Shown: in pieces, positions 7,458-15,177 of the stretch
Numbering within the stretch: the first letter of the stretch is position 1
How the letters are laid out: every line of letters starts with the position of its first letter
Source: Lactobacillaceae bacterium
GTDB taxonomy: Bacteria; Bacillota; Bacilli; Lactobacillales; Lactobacillaceae
Assembly (NCBI GenBank): GCA_031261865.1
Contig: JAISIV010000027.1
Location: forward strand, 1 to 35,125
Length of the DNA: 35,125 bases
Reading direction: 5' to 3'
The notes under the pieces: model-generated
What the model was told of the DNA's origin: nothing
Database searches by the model: none
Seen by the model: the letters and a program-made list of their open reading frames with translations, nothing else
Position numbers and translations under genes: made by a program

Positions 7458-7994
7458 ATGAATACTTCTAATATGATCCCGATTGCCATATCGTTGGTCG
7501 CAATTCTAATAAGTACGGTAAATTCATTCTTAAATTTCCGCCAAAATCGGTTTGCCAATCTGGCGTTAAGGGGTGAGAAGACAAACGAGGCAATTGACTT
7601 ATTTTTCAAAGAAGTGACCCCACTGTACAACCAATATTTAAAAAATGAATCGAAACTGACTGAGCAAGTAATTAAAAAGTTGCCAGAGGGTATGGATTCC
7701 GATAGTCCTGAACGCCTGAAGGTTGTTCTTGATGTTGTTAACAATGACTTGATTCCACAAAGGGCTCAAATTCTAAATAATTTAGAAAATGTTTCATCAA
7801 TTGCAAACAACCAGCCAATATTTCTTCGTAATCTAGAAGAGTCAATTGGGAACGATTTCGGAGAAATATATCAAAAATTTAATTACGTTTTTAGTGCTAC
7901 TTTAAGGAAAAAATTCGGTTCGATTCGAAAATTGGCGGACAAATTTTCACTGTATAATTTAGGAGATGATAAAGATGACCAAAGAACAAGCTAA
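7458..7994 (+). CDS. Unknown membrane-anchored helical protein
   Basis: 178 residues, family not recognised. Residues 6-26 form one membrane segment (MIPIAISLVAILISTVNSFL), followed by a basic stretch (FRQNRF) and about 140 mainly helical cytoplasmic residues. The middle reads PLYNQYLKNESKLTEQVIKKLPEG, suggestive of coiled helices. It starts at ATG 7458 at the end of tandem repeat A, with GAGG only 3 nt upstream. The 3' end overlaps the next small gene by 20 nt, so the two form an operon. The cassette sits between the conserved rpoE and pyrG genes, suggesting an accessory insertion. If the upstream CGTATA element is a competence-sigma promoter, the pair would be competence-induced, which is inference. 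Confidence 0.7.
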   Translation: MNTSNMIPIAISLVAILISTVNSFLNFRQNRFANLALRGEKTNEAIDLFFKEVTPLYNQYLKNESKLTEQVIKKLPEGMDSDSPERLKVVLDVVNNDLIPQRAQILNNLENVSSIANNQPIFLRNLEESIGNDFGEIYQKFNYVFSATLRKKFGSIRKLADKFSLYNLGDDKDDQRTS

Positions 7995-8166
7995 TTTACT
8001 CGCGGACGAAATGCTCAAACAAATGTACGAGGATTCCAAAAAGGTTGCTGAAGAAGGTATGAATTCTTTTTACGGCATTAACCCCGATTTGGAAGATGTT
8101 GATAAAAAATATCGGGTAATTAGAAAAAATGGTGAAATTGTTTCTATCAATGGAACTCCAGTGTAG
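7975..8166 (+). CDS. Small unknown protein, second gene of the orphan cassette
   Basis: 63 residues, soluble and charged: an N-terminal helix (TKEQANLLADEMLKQMYEDSKKVAEEGMN) and a C-terminal part ending IRKNGEIVSINGTPV. I chose ATG 7975 because TTAGGAG at 7959-7965 is correctly spaced for it; ATG 7966 would be adjacent to the Shine-Dalgarno. It overlaps the preceding gene by 20 nt. No family recognised. A large membrane protein with a small partner could be a paired function such as effector and immunity, but nothing in the sequence proves it. Confidence 0.6.
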   Translation: MTKEQANLLADEMLKQMYEDSKKVAEEGMNSFYGINPDLEDVDKKYRVIRKNGEIVSINGTPV

Positions 8167-8225
8167 TGGTTCAACTTATAGTGTTGAGAGAACTTTAGCC
8201 AAAGCAAGTTCAAAATTTCAAAAAC

Positions 8226-8254
8226 TTGACTATCTAAAACAACCCTAGTAATGT
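8226..8254 (+). promoter_or_regulatory. pyrG promoter
   Basis: TTGACT (8226-8231) and TAATGT (8249-8254) are spaced 17 nt apart. Transcription is predicted to begin at G8261 with GGGC, the initiating sequence known from CTP-controlled pyrG genes. Confidence 0.7.
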
Positions 8255-8260
8255 AAATAA

Positions 8261-8313
8261 GGGCGCTATAAAGCACATTAACTCCAATCCAATTCGATTG
8301 GAGTTTTTTGTTT
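8261..8313 (+). promoter_or_regulatory. pyrG leader with CTP-sensitive attenuator
   Basis: The leader would start GGGCGC at 8261 and reach an intrinsic terminator at 8280-8313: AACTCCAATC - CAATTC - GATTGGAGTT followed by a T-run, 37 nt before the pyrG ATG. In B. subtilis pyrG, low CTP causes slippage on the initial GGG and adds extra G residues, which pair with the pyrimidine-rich 5' arm of the terminator and prevent it forming. Here the arm ACTCCAATCC is only partly pyrimidine, so pairing with poly-G would be interrupted by AA. The GGGC start plus terminator is directly visible; the mechanism is by analogy. Confidence 0.7.
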
Positions 8314-8350
8314 TTTATAACACAATTCGCGCATACCTTTAAGGATAAAA

Positions 8351-9988
8351 ATGGCTGAAAATCAAACTAAACAAACTAAATATATTTTTGTTACTGGTGG
8401 TGTCGTTTCATCACTCGGTAAAGGTATCGTGGCCGCATCACTCGGCCGTTTATTAGAATCACACGGACTAAAAGTTGCTGCACAAAAATTCGATCCATAT
8501 TTGAACTATGATGCTGGAACGATGTCTCCTTACGAACACGGTGAAACGTTCGTTACCAATGATGGACTTGAAACCGATTTAGATATGGGACACTATGAAC
8601 GTTTCATGGATATTGAAACAAACTACTATTCCAACGTGACACGTGGAAAGATTAATTACGAAATTTATGAAAAAGAACGTCGTGGTGATTACGATGGTGC
8701 AACTGTCCAAGAAATTCCTCACGTTACTAACTTGATTAAAGAAAAAATGCGTCGTGCTGCTGAAACTACTGACGCCGATATTGTCATCACTGAAATCGGT
8801 GGAACTGTTGGTGATATCGAATCACAAGATTTTATGAAAGCTATCAGCCAAATGAAAGATGATCTTGGTGAAGAAAACGTCTTTTACATTCACGCTTCAT
8901 TGATCATCCAACTGAGTGCCGCCGGTGAAATGAAAACAAAGCCAACTCAACACTCTGTTGAAGAATATTCGCGTCAAACATTGTTCCGTCCGGACATGCT
9001 TGTTTTAAGAACTACTAAACCCGTTAGTGATGGTATGCGTGAAAAGCTTTCAATGTTCACCAATGTTCCAAAAAATGCCATCATCGAATCTCGTGACGCC
9101 GACGTTTTGTATGAAGTTCCTTTGAATTTACATAATCAAGGCATGGATGAAATCGTCCTTGAAAAGTTTGGTTGGAACGACAAATTCCCTCGTACTGATT
9201 TAGCTGATTGGAAGAAGATGGTCGACAAGATTAAGTCTGTCGAAAAACTTCCACCAGTTGAAATTGCAATTGTTGGAAAGTATGCTGCTTTGCCAGATGC
9301 TTATATCTCAATCGATGAAGCTTTGCGTTCAGCTGGTTATAAGAATGATGTTAACGTCAAGATCAACACAATTAATTCTGAAAACGTTAATGAAGAAAAC
9401 GTTGCGGACCTTCTTAAAAATGCCTCTGGTGTTTTGGTTCCCGGTGGTTTCGGTGTTCGTGGAACTGAAGGAAAAATCGAAGCTATTAAATATGCTCGTG
9501 AAAATAACGTGCCATTCTTCGGTGTTTGCTTAGGAATGCAGATGGCCTCTGTTGAATTCGCACGCAATGTTCTTGGACTTAAGGGTGCTAATTCAATTGA
9601 AATGGACCCTGAAACTCAATACCCAGTTATTGCTTTAATGGATTCTCAAAAAAATGTCACTAATCGTGGTGGAACTCTACGCTTGGGTGCTTATCCAGCA
9701 AAAATTCTTCCTGGTACTCATGCTTATGAAGCTTATGAACATAAGACTGAAATTTCAGAACGTCATCGTCACCGCTTTGAATTTAATATCGACTTCAAAA
9801 AGCAGTTCGAAGACGCTGGATTTGTCTTCTCTGGAACATCTCCAGATGATAAGTTGATGGAAGTTGTTGAATATCCTAAGAACCGCTTCCACGTCGCAGC
9901 ACAATATCACCCTGAATTCTTAAGCCGACCAAACCGCCCTGAAGGTTTGTATAACGAATTTGTTCAATTCGCTGCTGGCAAAAAGTAA
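8351..9988 (+). CDS. pyrG: CTP synthase
   Basis: A 545-residue enzyme converting UTP to CTP with ATP and glutamine. The N-terminal synthetase domain shows KYIFVTGGVVSSLGKG (P-loop-like start), KFDPYLNYDAGTMSPYEHGE and EIGGTVGDIES. The C-terminal class I glutamine amidotransferase domain shows PGGFGVRG, the nucleophile C393 in GVCLGMQ, and H520/E522 in YHPEF. All catalytic residues are present and the length is normal. The ATG has the Shine-Dalgarno AAGGAT. Expression is probably governed by the leader attenuator at 8261-8313. Confidence 0.98.
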   Translation: MAENQTKQTKYIFVTGGVVSSLGKGIVAASLGRLLESHGLKVAAQKFDPYLNYDAGTMSPYEHGETFVTNDGLETDLDMGHYERFMDIETNYYSNVTRGKINYEIYEKERRGDYDGATVQEIPHVTNLIKEKMRRAAETTDADIVITEIGGTVGDIESQDFMKAISQMKDDLGEENVFYIHASLIIQLSAAGEMKTKPTQHSVEEYSRQTLFRPDMLVLRTTKPVSDGMREKLSMFTNVPKNAIIESRDADVLYEVPLNLHNQGMDEIVLEKFGWNDKFPRTDLADWKKMVDKIKSVEKLPPVEIAIVGKYAALPDAYISIDEALRSAGYKNDVNVKINTINSENVNEENVADLLKNASGVLVPGGFGVRGTEGKIEAIKYARENNVPFFGVCLGMQMASVEFARNVLGLKGANSIEMDPETQYPVIALMDSQKNVTNRGGTLRLGAYPAKILPGTHAYEAYEHKTEISERHRHRFEFNIDFKKQFEDAGFVFSGTSPDDKLMEVVEYPKNRFHVAAQYHPEFLSRPNRPEGLYNEFVQFAAGKK

Positions 9989-10014
9989 GGTAAAATTATT
10001 TAGTATTAATTTTT

Positions 10015-11301
10015 ATGGCCAAAATCCTAATAAATGGCGGCAACCGCTTAAGCGGTGAAGTTACGATTGGTGGAGCAAAAAACTCTACTGTTGCATTGAT
10101 TCCCGCAGCAATCCTAGCTGACACGCCCGTTAAATTCGATAGTGTTCCAAGTATCCTGGATGTTAAAAACCTTCAGGTTATTTTGGCTTCAATGAACGTA
10201 ACTTCTTCGTTTGAAAACGGGGAACTTTCGATTGATCCTACTCAAATTAAAGAAGCTCCACTTCCAAGAAATTCAATAAAGTCGCTCCGAGCTTCTTATT
10301 ATTTCATGGGTGCTTTACTTGGTAAGTTTGGAAGGGCAACGGTAACTTTCCCTGGCGGTGACAATATTGGTCCTCGTCCTATCGACCAACACATTAAAGG
10401 TTTCAAAGCTTTAGGTGCCACGGTTACTGAAGAAGACGACACCATTTACATGTCCACTGGCCCTCAAGGACTCGTCGGCGCCAATATTTTCTTGGATAAA
10501 ATTTCTGTCGGCGCCACTATGAATATCATGATGGCGGCCGTTAAAGCAAAAGGTGTTACTACTTTAGAAAACGCGGCTCGCGAACCAGAAATTATCGACC
10601 TAGCAACTTTCCTTAATAATATGGGTGCTAATATTCGAGGGGCAGGAACCGACACAATCCGTATTATCGGAGTCCCTGGTTTACGTGCCAATGCTATCCA
10701 CACGATTATTCCTGATCGAATAGAAGCAGGTACTTATCTAAGTATGGCTGCTGCTTTAGGTGATGGGGTGACAATCAAAAACATCATTCCAGAACACTTG
10801 GAGTCATTCACTTCAAAAATGATTGAAATGGGTATTAAACTTCAAATCTCAGAAGATGAAATTTACGTCCCAGCGACCAACCAAGAATTAAAGCCGATTA
10901 CTATTACGACCGCTCCTTTTCCAGGTTTTGCAACCGATTTGCAACAGCCAATTACACCATTATTGTTGAAAGCAAATGGTAATTCAATGATTATTGATAC
11001 CATCTACCCACAGCGTATTCGCCATATCGTTGAACTTAGGCGCATGGGAGCTGATGTCAACTCACTTGAAGGTGGAATTATCCAAATTGGAGAATCACCT
11101 AGATTAGTTGGTTCCGATGTAAGAGCTGCCGAAATCAGAGCAGGAGCCTCATTAATGATTGCTGCGATGATGGCTGATGGTCAAACGATCATCAATGATG
11201 CCGACCACATTCTACGTGGATATGATCGCGTTGAATATAAACTTACCGAACTTGGGGCGGATGTCCAAGTTATTGGCGGGGATGAAATAGACTTTATGTA
11301 A
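10015..11301 (+). CDS. murA: UDP-N-acetylglucosamine 1-carboxyvinyltransferase with Asp in place of the active-site Cys
   Basis: A 428-residue first committed enzyme of peptidoglycan synthesis, transferring enolpyruvate from PEP to UDP-GlcNAc. GGAKNSTVALIPAAIL near the N-terminus holds the conserved Lys/Asn, and RASYYFMGALLGKFG precedes the catalytic loop. That loop reads PGGDNIGPRPID; the usual nucleophile Cys (Cys115 in E. coli) is D116 here. Cys-to-Asp enzymes are active but not alkylated by fosfomycin, so intrinsic fosfomycin resistance of this paralogue is expected. There is no Shine-Dalgarno; TATTAA/TAGTAT lies 5-8 nt upstream. It follows pyrG by 26 nt. A second murA may exist elsewhere, as in many Firmicutes. 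Confidence 0.96.
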   Translation: MAKILINGGNRLSGEVTIGGAKNSTVALIPAAILADTPVKFDSVPSILDVKNLQVILASMNVTSSFENGELSIDPTQIKEAPLPRNSIKSLRASYYFMGALLGKFGRATVTFPGGDNIGPRPIDQHIKGFKALGATVTEEDDTIYMSTGPQGLVGANIFLDKISVGATMNIMMAAVKAKGVTTLENAAREPEIIDLATFLNNMGANIRGAGTDTIRIIGVPGLRANAIHTIIPDRIEAGTYLSMAAALGDGVTIKNIIPEHLESFTSKMIEMGIKLQISEDEIYVPATNQELKPITITTAPFPGFATDLQQPITPLLLKANGNSMIIDTIYPQRIRHIVELRRMGADVNSLEGGIIQIGESPRLVGSDVRAAEIRAGASLMIAAMMADGQTIINDADHILRGYDRVEYKLTELGADVQVIGGDEIDFM

Positions 11302-11331
11302 CTTCCGAATTAATTGTTCGGAAGTTTTTTA
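11300..11331 (+). terminator. Rho-independent terminator overlapping the murA stop
   Basis: A perfect 10-bp stem, AACTTCCGAA / TTCGGAAGTT, with a 7-nt loop and six T. The 5' arm starts inside the murA TAA. Confidence 0.93.
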
Positions 11332-11487
11332 ATACTTACACTAAACCAACGTATCAAAATTAGTCAGTGTTCATTCTTTCGGCGGGTAAGCGCTAATGCA
11401 ATTAAACAGTTTTTTCTGGTATTTCTATACCGCGTTCTTGTTGCAAACAATCTATTGTTCGGGAATGATGGCCTTAGACTTTTCTTA

Positions 11488-12450
11488 ATGGAAGACGCAA
11501 TTTCTCTAGAACAACTAAATAATTATCAGGACCAACTCCTCTTCGTTGTGGGTTTGATCGAACTTTTTAAAAATAAAAAAATCAATGGTAATCAGCTTGG
11601 AGCTCCGATTTGGCCTCGCTCATGGGAAGATTTTGACATGTATAGTTTTGATAACCAAGTTGATGCTTATAAGGGAATTTTAATTGCACAAGAAATTAGT
11701 GACGAGATTGATATATGTCCTGAGGATGACCTAATAAAATGGGCAACGACTGCGCAGAATTTAATTGTTGCCGACATAAAATTCGAGCAATCGACTTCTC
11801 AAATTTATAGTTATCGTAGCTTCCCTAAAGATTTAATGTGGAAGGTTGTTGAAATTGGGTATCTAGTAGCTGGAAGGTTTTTTAGCGGGATGCAACTCGC
11901 GAACCGGCAAACTCAATATTTTTTAAGTTTGTATACTCAACAAACTGAAAGATACAAAAATATTGAGATGAAATTTCGTAACGAGGACTATGCTTACATA
12001 GCTGCTATCGGTGCTATTCATCATTGGGAATCTATTAATGACATCATGACTGATGAGAATTTGAAAGCTGTTCTTGAAAAAATTTACAGTGAATTCCAAA
12101 AACAAGGGTATACGAATCGACAAGCAGAGTATGTTTTTGAAAAAGCCATCGAATACTATTTCGAACAAGAAACCAAGGGAAATACATCAAGTTCCTATTA
12201 CGATATTCGCGGACTTAAATTTCAATTTATGAGTTTCATCAAAGGCGAATTTAATGAATTAAACGGTGATTATTATTACTTTGCAGAATATCTACAGAGT
12301 GGAGCTAAGGAAATTCGAAGATTCCTGTCTCGTTTAGATAGTGAATCAAGAAGTTATTTTCCAACCAACGATCAAAAAGAACTGGCAAGACTAATATCAG
12401 CATTTCCAAAGTTGAATAACCAATTGAAACCTGAAGATTTTCTTTACTAG
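11488..12450 (+). CDS. Unknown soluble protein (orphan between murA and rpmE2)
   Basis: About 320 residues from ATG 11488 (MEDAISLEQLNNYQDQ). The frame is open upstream to about 11314, but that part overlaps the murA terminator and has no good start. A candidate promoter TTGCAA-N17-AATGAT lies just before 11488. No Shine-Dalgarno is visible, so the start is uncertain. The protein is helical and rich in aromatic residues and Gln, with no signal peptide and no clear membrane segment. Features such as YAYIAAIGAIHHWESINDIM and QAEYVFEKAIEYYFEQ do not match a family I know. It has no terminator of its own before the rpmE2 promoter. Likely an accessory gene inserted in a conserved neighbourhood. 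Confidence 0.6.
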   Translation: MEDAISLEQLNNYQDQLLFVVGLIELFKNKKINGNQLGAPIWPRSWEDFDMYSFDNQVDAYKGILIAQEISDEIDICPEDDLIKWATTAQNLIVADIKFEQSTSQIYSYRSFPKDLMWKVVEIGYLVAGRFFSGMQLANRQTQYFLSLYTQQTERYKNIEMKFRNEDYAYIAAIGAIHHWESINDIMTDENLKAVLEKIYSEFQKQGYTNRQAEYVFEKAIEYYFEQETKGNTSSSYYDIRGLKFQFMSFIKGEFNELNGDYYYFAEYLQSGAKEIRRFLSRLDSESRSYFPTNDQKELARLISAFPKLNNQLKPEDFLY

Positions 12451-12453
12451 ATA

Positions 12454-12482
12454 TTGCCCGGAACCTTCATACGTGGTATATT
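12454..12482 (+). promoter_or_regulatory. rpmE2 promoter with extended -10
   Basis: TTGCCC (12454-12459), 17 nt, then TATATT (12477-12482) preceded by TGG, giving an extended -10. The transcript would start near 12489. Confidence 0.7.
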
Positions 12483-12500
12483 TATTTAGTTAATCACTGA

Positions 12501-12515
12501 CTCTGCTAAGCAGGG
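12501..12515 (+). promoter_or_regulatory. Small leader hairpin before rpmE2
   Basis: CTCTGC-TAA-GCAGGG forms a 6-bp stem just upstream of the Shine-Dalgarno AAGGAGAAG. It could be part of an autoregulatory L31 leader; ribosomal-protein leaders of this kind are known in Firmicutes. Too short to classify by eye. Confidence 0.35.
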
Positions 12516-12533
12516 CGTTAAGGAGAAGAAAAT

Positions 12534-12779
12534 ATGAAAGCTGATATCCATCCAGAATTCCGTCCAGTTGTATTTATGGACACTACTACTGGTGCAAAGT
12601 TCTTAGCAGGTTCTACTGCAAAGACTAATGCTGAAACTGATTATGAAGGTCAAACTTACCCAATGGTTCGTGTTGAAATTACTTCAGATTCACATCCTTT
12701 CTACACTGGAAAGCAAAAACAAGTTCAAGCCGACGGTGCTGTTGATAAGTTCAACAAGAAGTACGGTTTGTCTAACTAA
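12534..12779 (+). CDS. rpmE2: 50S ribosomal protein L31, type B
   Basis: 81 residues: MKADIHPEFRPVVFMDTTTGAKFL, then DSHPFYTGKQKQVQADGAVDKFNKKYG. It lacks the CxxC zinc motif, as expected of the zinc-free type B form. It has a strong Shine-Dalgarno (TTAAGGAGAAG), its own promoter and a downstream terminator. Its place after murA matches other Lactobacillales. Confidence 0.97.
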   Translation: MKADIHPEFRPVVFMDTTTGAKFLAGSTAKTNAETDYEGQTYPMVRVEITSDSHPFYTGKQKQVQADGAVDKFNKKYGLSN

Positions 12780-12786
12780 TTCATCA

Positions 12787-12812
12787 AAAGTTCGCCTCGG
12801 CGGACTTTTTTT
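12787..12812 (+). terminator. Rho-independent terminator after rpmE2
   Basis: AAGTTCGCC - TC - GGCGGACTT with one G-U pair, followed by a run of T. Confidence 0.88.
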
Positions 12813-12892
12813 AATGTAAGCACTTAATGAGTGCAACGAATTTAGTGCGCGCTTATACAAAGTTGTGCCACAATACTTGGAAAGGGGAAAAT

Positions 12893-13849
12893 ATGAAAAC
12901 TCAACAATTAGGAACATCAGAAGTTAAAGACGCCAGTGCAGTTGCTCTTGGTGTGATGCGCATTTCAGAAAAGTCAGCTGACGAAGCTATACAAGTTGTG
13001 AATGCCGCACTGGAAGCTGGTATTAATTTCTTCGACACCGCTGACATTTACGGCGCTGGAAAATCATCAACAGTATTTGGTCAAGCTCTAAAAGATGCGC
13101 AAGTAAATCGTGAAGATATCTATCTTCAATCAAAAGGCGGCATTATTTTGCCAGATGGACAAATCAATGGCGACGGTCTTAAAGGTCCTCGTTTCGATTT
13201 TTCAAAAGACCATCTTATAGCCAGTGTCGATATCGAATTAGAACGCCTTCAAACGGAATATTTGGATTTCTTCTTATTGCACCGTCCAGATGTTTTGATG
13301 GAAGTGGACGAGATTGCCGAAGCATTCAGCGAATTAAAGGCCTCAGGCAAGGTCAGAAACTTTGGTGTGTCAAACTTCACTCCATTACAAATACAACTCT
13401 TACAACAAGCCACTGACCAACGCTTAGAAGTAAATCAACTTCAATTCGGTTTGGGCCATGCTGATATGATTAGCGAAACTTTGCTTTTGAATATGGGTGA
13501 AGAACGTTCCATTGAAAGAACCTTTGACTCACTTACTTTTGCTCAATTAAACAAAATTACGATTCAAGCATGGTCGCCATTCCAATACGGTATGTTTGAA
13601 GGCGTATTTGTTGATTCGCCAAAGTTTGGAAAATTAAATGACACATTGCAAGCTCTAGCTGATAAGTACGGTGTAACAAAAAATGGAATCGCCGTAGCTT
13701 GGATTAATCGCCATCCAGCAGGTATCCAAACCATTATCGGTTCAATGAATCCCACTCGTATTAAAGAAATGAGCGATATCGATTCGGTAAATCTCACTAA
13801 ACAAGAATGGTATGACCTGTACTTGGCTGCAGGAAATATTCTTCCTTAA
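12893..13849 (+). CDS. Aldo/keto reductase (YdhF-like)
   Basis: 318 residues from ATG 12893, which has the Shine-Dalgarno AAAGGGG; the longer open frame from 12827 is not needed. An NADPH-dependent TIM-barrel oxidoreductase. The catalytic tetrad is visible: D48 and Y53 in FFDTADIYGAGKSS, the Lys in LQSKGG, and the His in FLLHRPD. GKVRNFGVSNF and the nucleotide-binding stretch TIIGSMNPTRIKEM complete the family pattern. The substrate is unknown. An inverted repeat GCACT-TAATG-AGTGC (12820-12834) lies upstream and could be an operator. Confidence 0.93.
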   Translation: MKTQQLGTSEVKDASAVALGVMRISEKSADEAIQVVNAALEAGINFFDTADIYGAGKSSTVFGQALKDAQVNREDIYLQSKGGIILPDGQINGDGLKGPRFDFSKDHLIASVDIELERLQTEYLDFFLLHRPDVLMEVDEIAEAFSELKASGKVRNFGVSNFTPLQIQLLQQATDQRLEVNQLQFGLGHADMISETLLLNMGEERSIERTFDSLTFAQLNKITIQAWSPFQYGMFEGVFVDSPKFGKLNDTLQALADKYGVTKNGIAVAWINRHPAGIQTIIGSMNPTRIKEMSDIDSVNLTKQEWYDLYLAAGNILP

Positions 13850-13856
13850 TAAACTT

Positions 13857-13886
13857 GGTCTTCTATTTAGAAGGCCTTTTATTTTA
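13857..13886 (+). terminator. Rho-independent terminator after the aldo/keto reductase
   Basis: GGTCTTCT - ATTT - AGAAGGCC (one G-U pair) followed by TTTTATTTT. Confidence 0.85.
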
Positions 13887-13897
13887 TAGTGTTACTT

Positions 13898-15139
13898 ATG
13901 CAAGAATTCCGTTACCTCGATAAAAATCTCAAATTAAGAACGCTAACTGTTTTCCTAACGGTTCTTCTAGGTTCGTCCATCGCTCCTAATATGACGATTT
14001 ATTATGTCAGTCATTTCAATGTTGTGATTGCTGGAATCCTATTGATAGTGGTTTCGGTCGCTGGCTTTATCGCCAGCCTTTATGGTGGTCATTTAGCTGA
14101 TATTGCTGGAAGAAAGAAAACGATGATAATTGGGTCTGCCCTAATTATCTTAGGGTATCTTGTGGCGGCAATCTCTAATTCTCCTTTGGGGACAAATGCC
14201 ATAACCACTTTCTTTGGTTTTTTGATGGCGACAATTGGTGCATCATTTGCTGATCCCGCTGAACAAGCTATGATGATTGATTCTTCAACTCCTGAAAATA
14301 GGCGTTTTGTCTACAGTTTAATTTATTGGGTTATTAACATTGGCACGATGGTTGGAGCCGCCATTGGTGGTTGGTTTTTTAAGGAATATCTTTTTGAATT
14401 AATGCTGGCTTCGATGGTTGTTGGAATTATCAACGGATTAATCATTTGGTTAGGAATGTCTGAAACTTTTACCGTCAGCCATGATGCTCAAAGAAAAAAA
14501 GGTATAAGCGCTATCATTAAAAATTACGCCGAAGTTTTTAGCGACAAGGCTTACTTGCTTTTGATTATCGGAATGGTATTTTCGACGATTGTCTACCTAC
14601 AACCCGATTATTATTTGGCCGCACATTTAGGAGAATCATTTAAACAGACCACCATTTTGGGAATACATATCTACGGTCAGAGAATGTTGTCATTGATGAT
14701 TGTTGTTAACACCGTCATGATCATTTTAGGAATGACTACTTGGAACAAGATAACTTCAAGAATCTCAGTTCTTAGAGCCTATGCGATTGGAGTTGGACTG
14801 CAAGGTCTCGGTTTTACACTTTCGTTTTTATTCAATACATTCACGCCTCTTATCATTTCAATGATGATTGCAACTCTAGGTGAGATGACAAATGTCCCAC
14901 CTAGTCAAACTATTCGAGCTGATTTAATGAACCCGAAAAAAATTGGTGCTTATTCAGGAGCTTCCGCTGTGGCAAGACCAGTAGCTAGTATCATTGCCGG
15001 AATGATGGTTTCGGCTTCGCATTTTACGGGTAATATCGGGATGGCTGTAACCTTGATTTTAATTACGTTAACAGCAATTGCATTAACCTTTAAGGCCGTT
15101 AAAATTCATAACCTCTCAGCTGAAAATAAAATCGTATAA
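13898..15139 (+). CDS. MFS-type multidrug efflux transporter
   Basis: 413 residues with about twelve membrane segments. The loop between TM2 and TM3 carries GGHLADIAGRKKTM, the canonical MFS motif A (GxLaDrxGrkk). It resembles the Gram-positive drug/proton antiporter group (YttB/MdtG-like). I chose ATG 13898; the frame also allows GTG 13889. There is no Shine-Dalgarno, and TATAGT (13885-13890) sits 7 nt before ATG, suggesting a leaderless mRNA. It ends at a bidirectional terminator shared with the convergent peptide transporter. The substrate is not deducible. Confidence 0.9.
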   Translation: MQEFRYLDKNLKLRTLTVFLTVLLGSSIAPNMTIYYVSHFNVVIAGILLIVVSVAGFIASLYGGHLADIAGRKKTMIIGSALIILGYLVAAISNSPLGTNAITTFFGFLMATIGASFADPAEQAMMIDSSTPENRRFVYSLIYWVINIGTMVGAAIGGWFFKEYLFELMLASMVVGIINGLIIWLGMSETFTVSHDAQRKKGISAIIKNYAEVFSDKAYLLLIIGMVFSTIVYLQPDYYLAAHLGESFKQTTILGIHIYGQRMLSLMIVVNTVMIILGMTTWNKITSRISVLRAYAIGVGLQGLGFTLSFLFNTFTPLIISMMIATLGEMTNVPPSQTIRADLMNPKKIGAYSGASAVARPVASIIAGMMVSASHFTGNIGMAVTLILITLTAIALTFKAVKIHNLSAENKIV

Positions 15140-15177
15140 AAAAGTCGCTTAACTAAATTAGTTAAGCGGCTTTTGTT
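15139..15177. terminator. Bidirectional terminator between convergent transporters
   Basis: AAGTCGCTTAACTA - AAT - TAGTTAAGCGGCTT, a 14-bp stem with one G-U pair. It has a T-run on the + side and the complementary A-run (T-run on the minus strand) before it, so it can serve both genes. Confidence 0.9.

Noticed and set aside
8205..8228. CAAGTT/AACTTG inverted repeat as terminator of the orphan cassette
   Set aside because: Six-bp stem with a long loop and no T-run; it overlaps the pyrG -35. It might be an operator, but evidence is thin.
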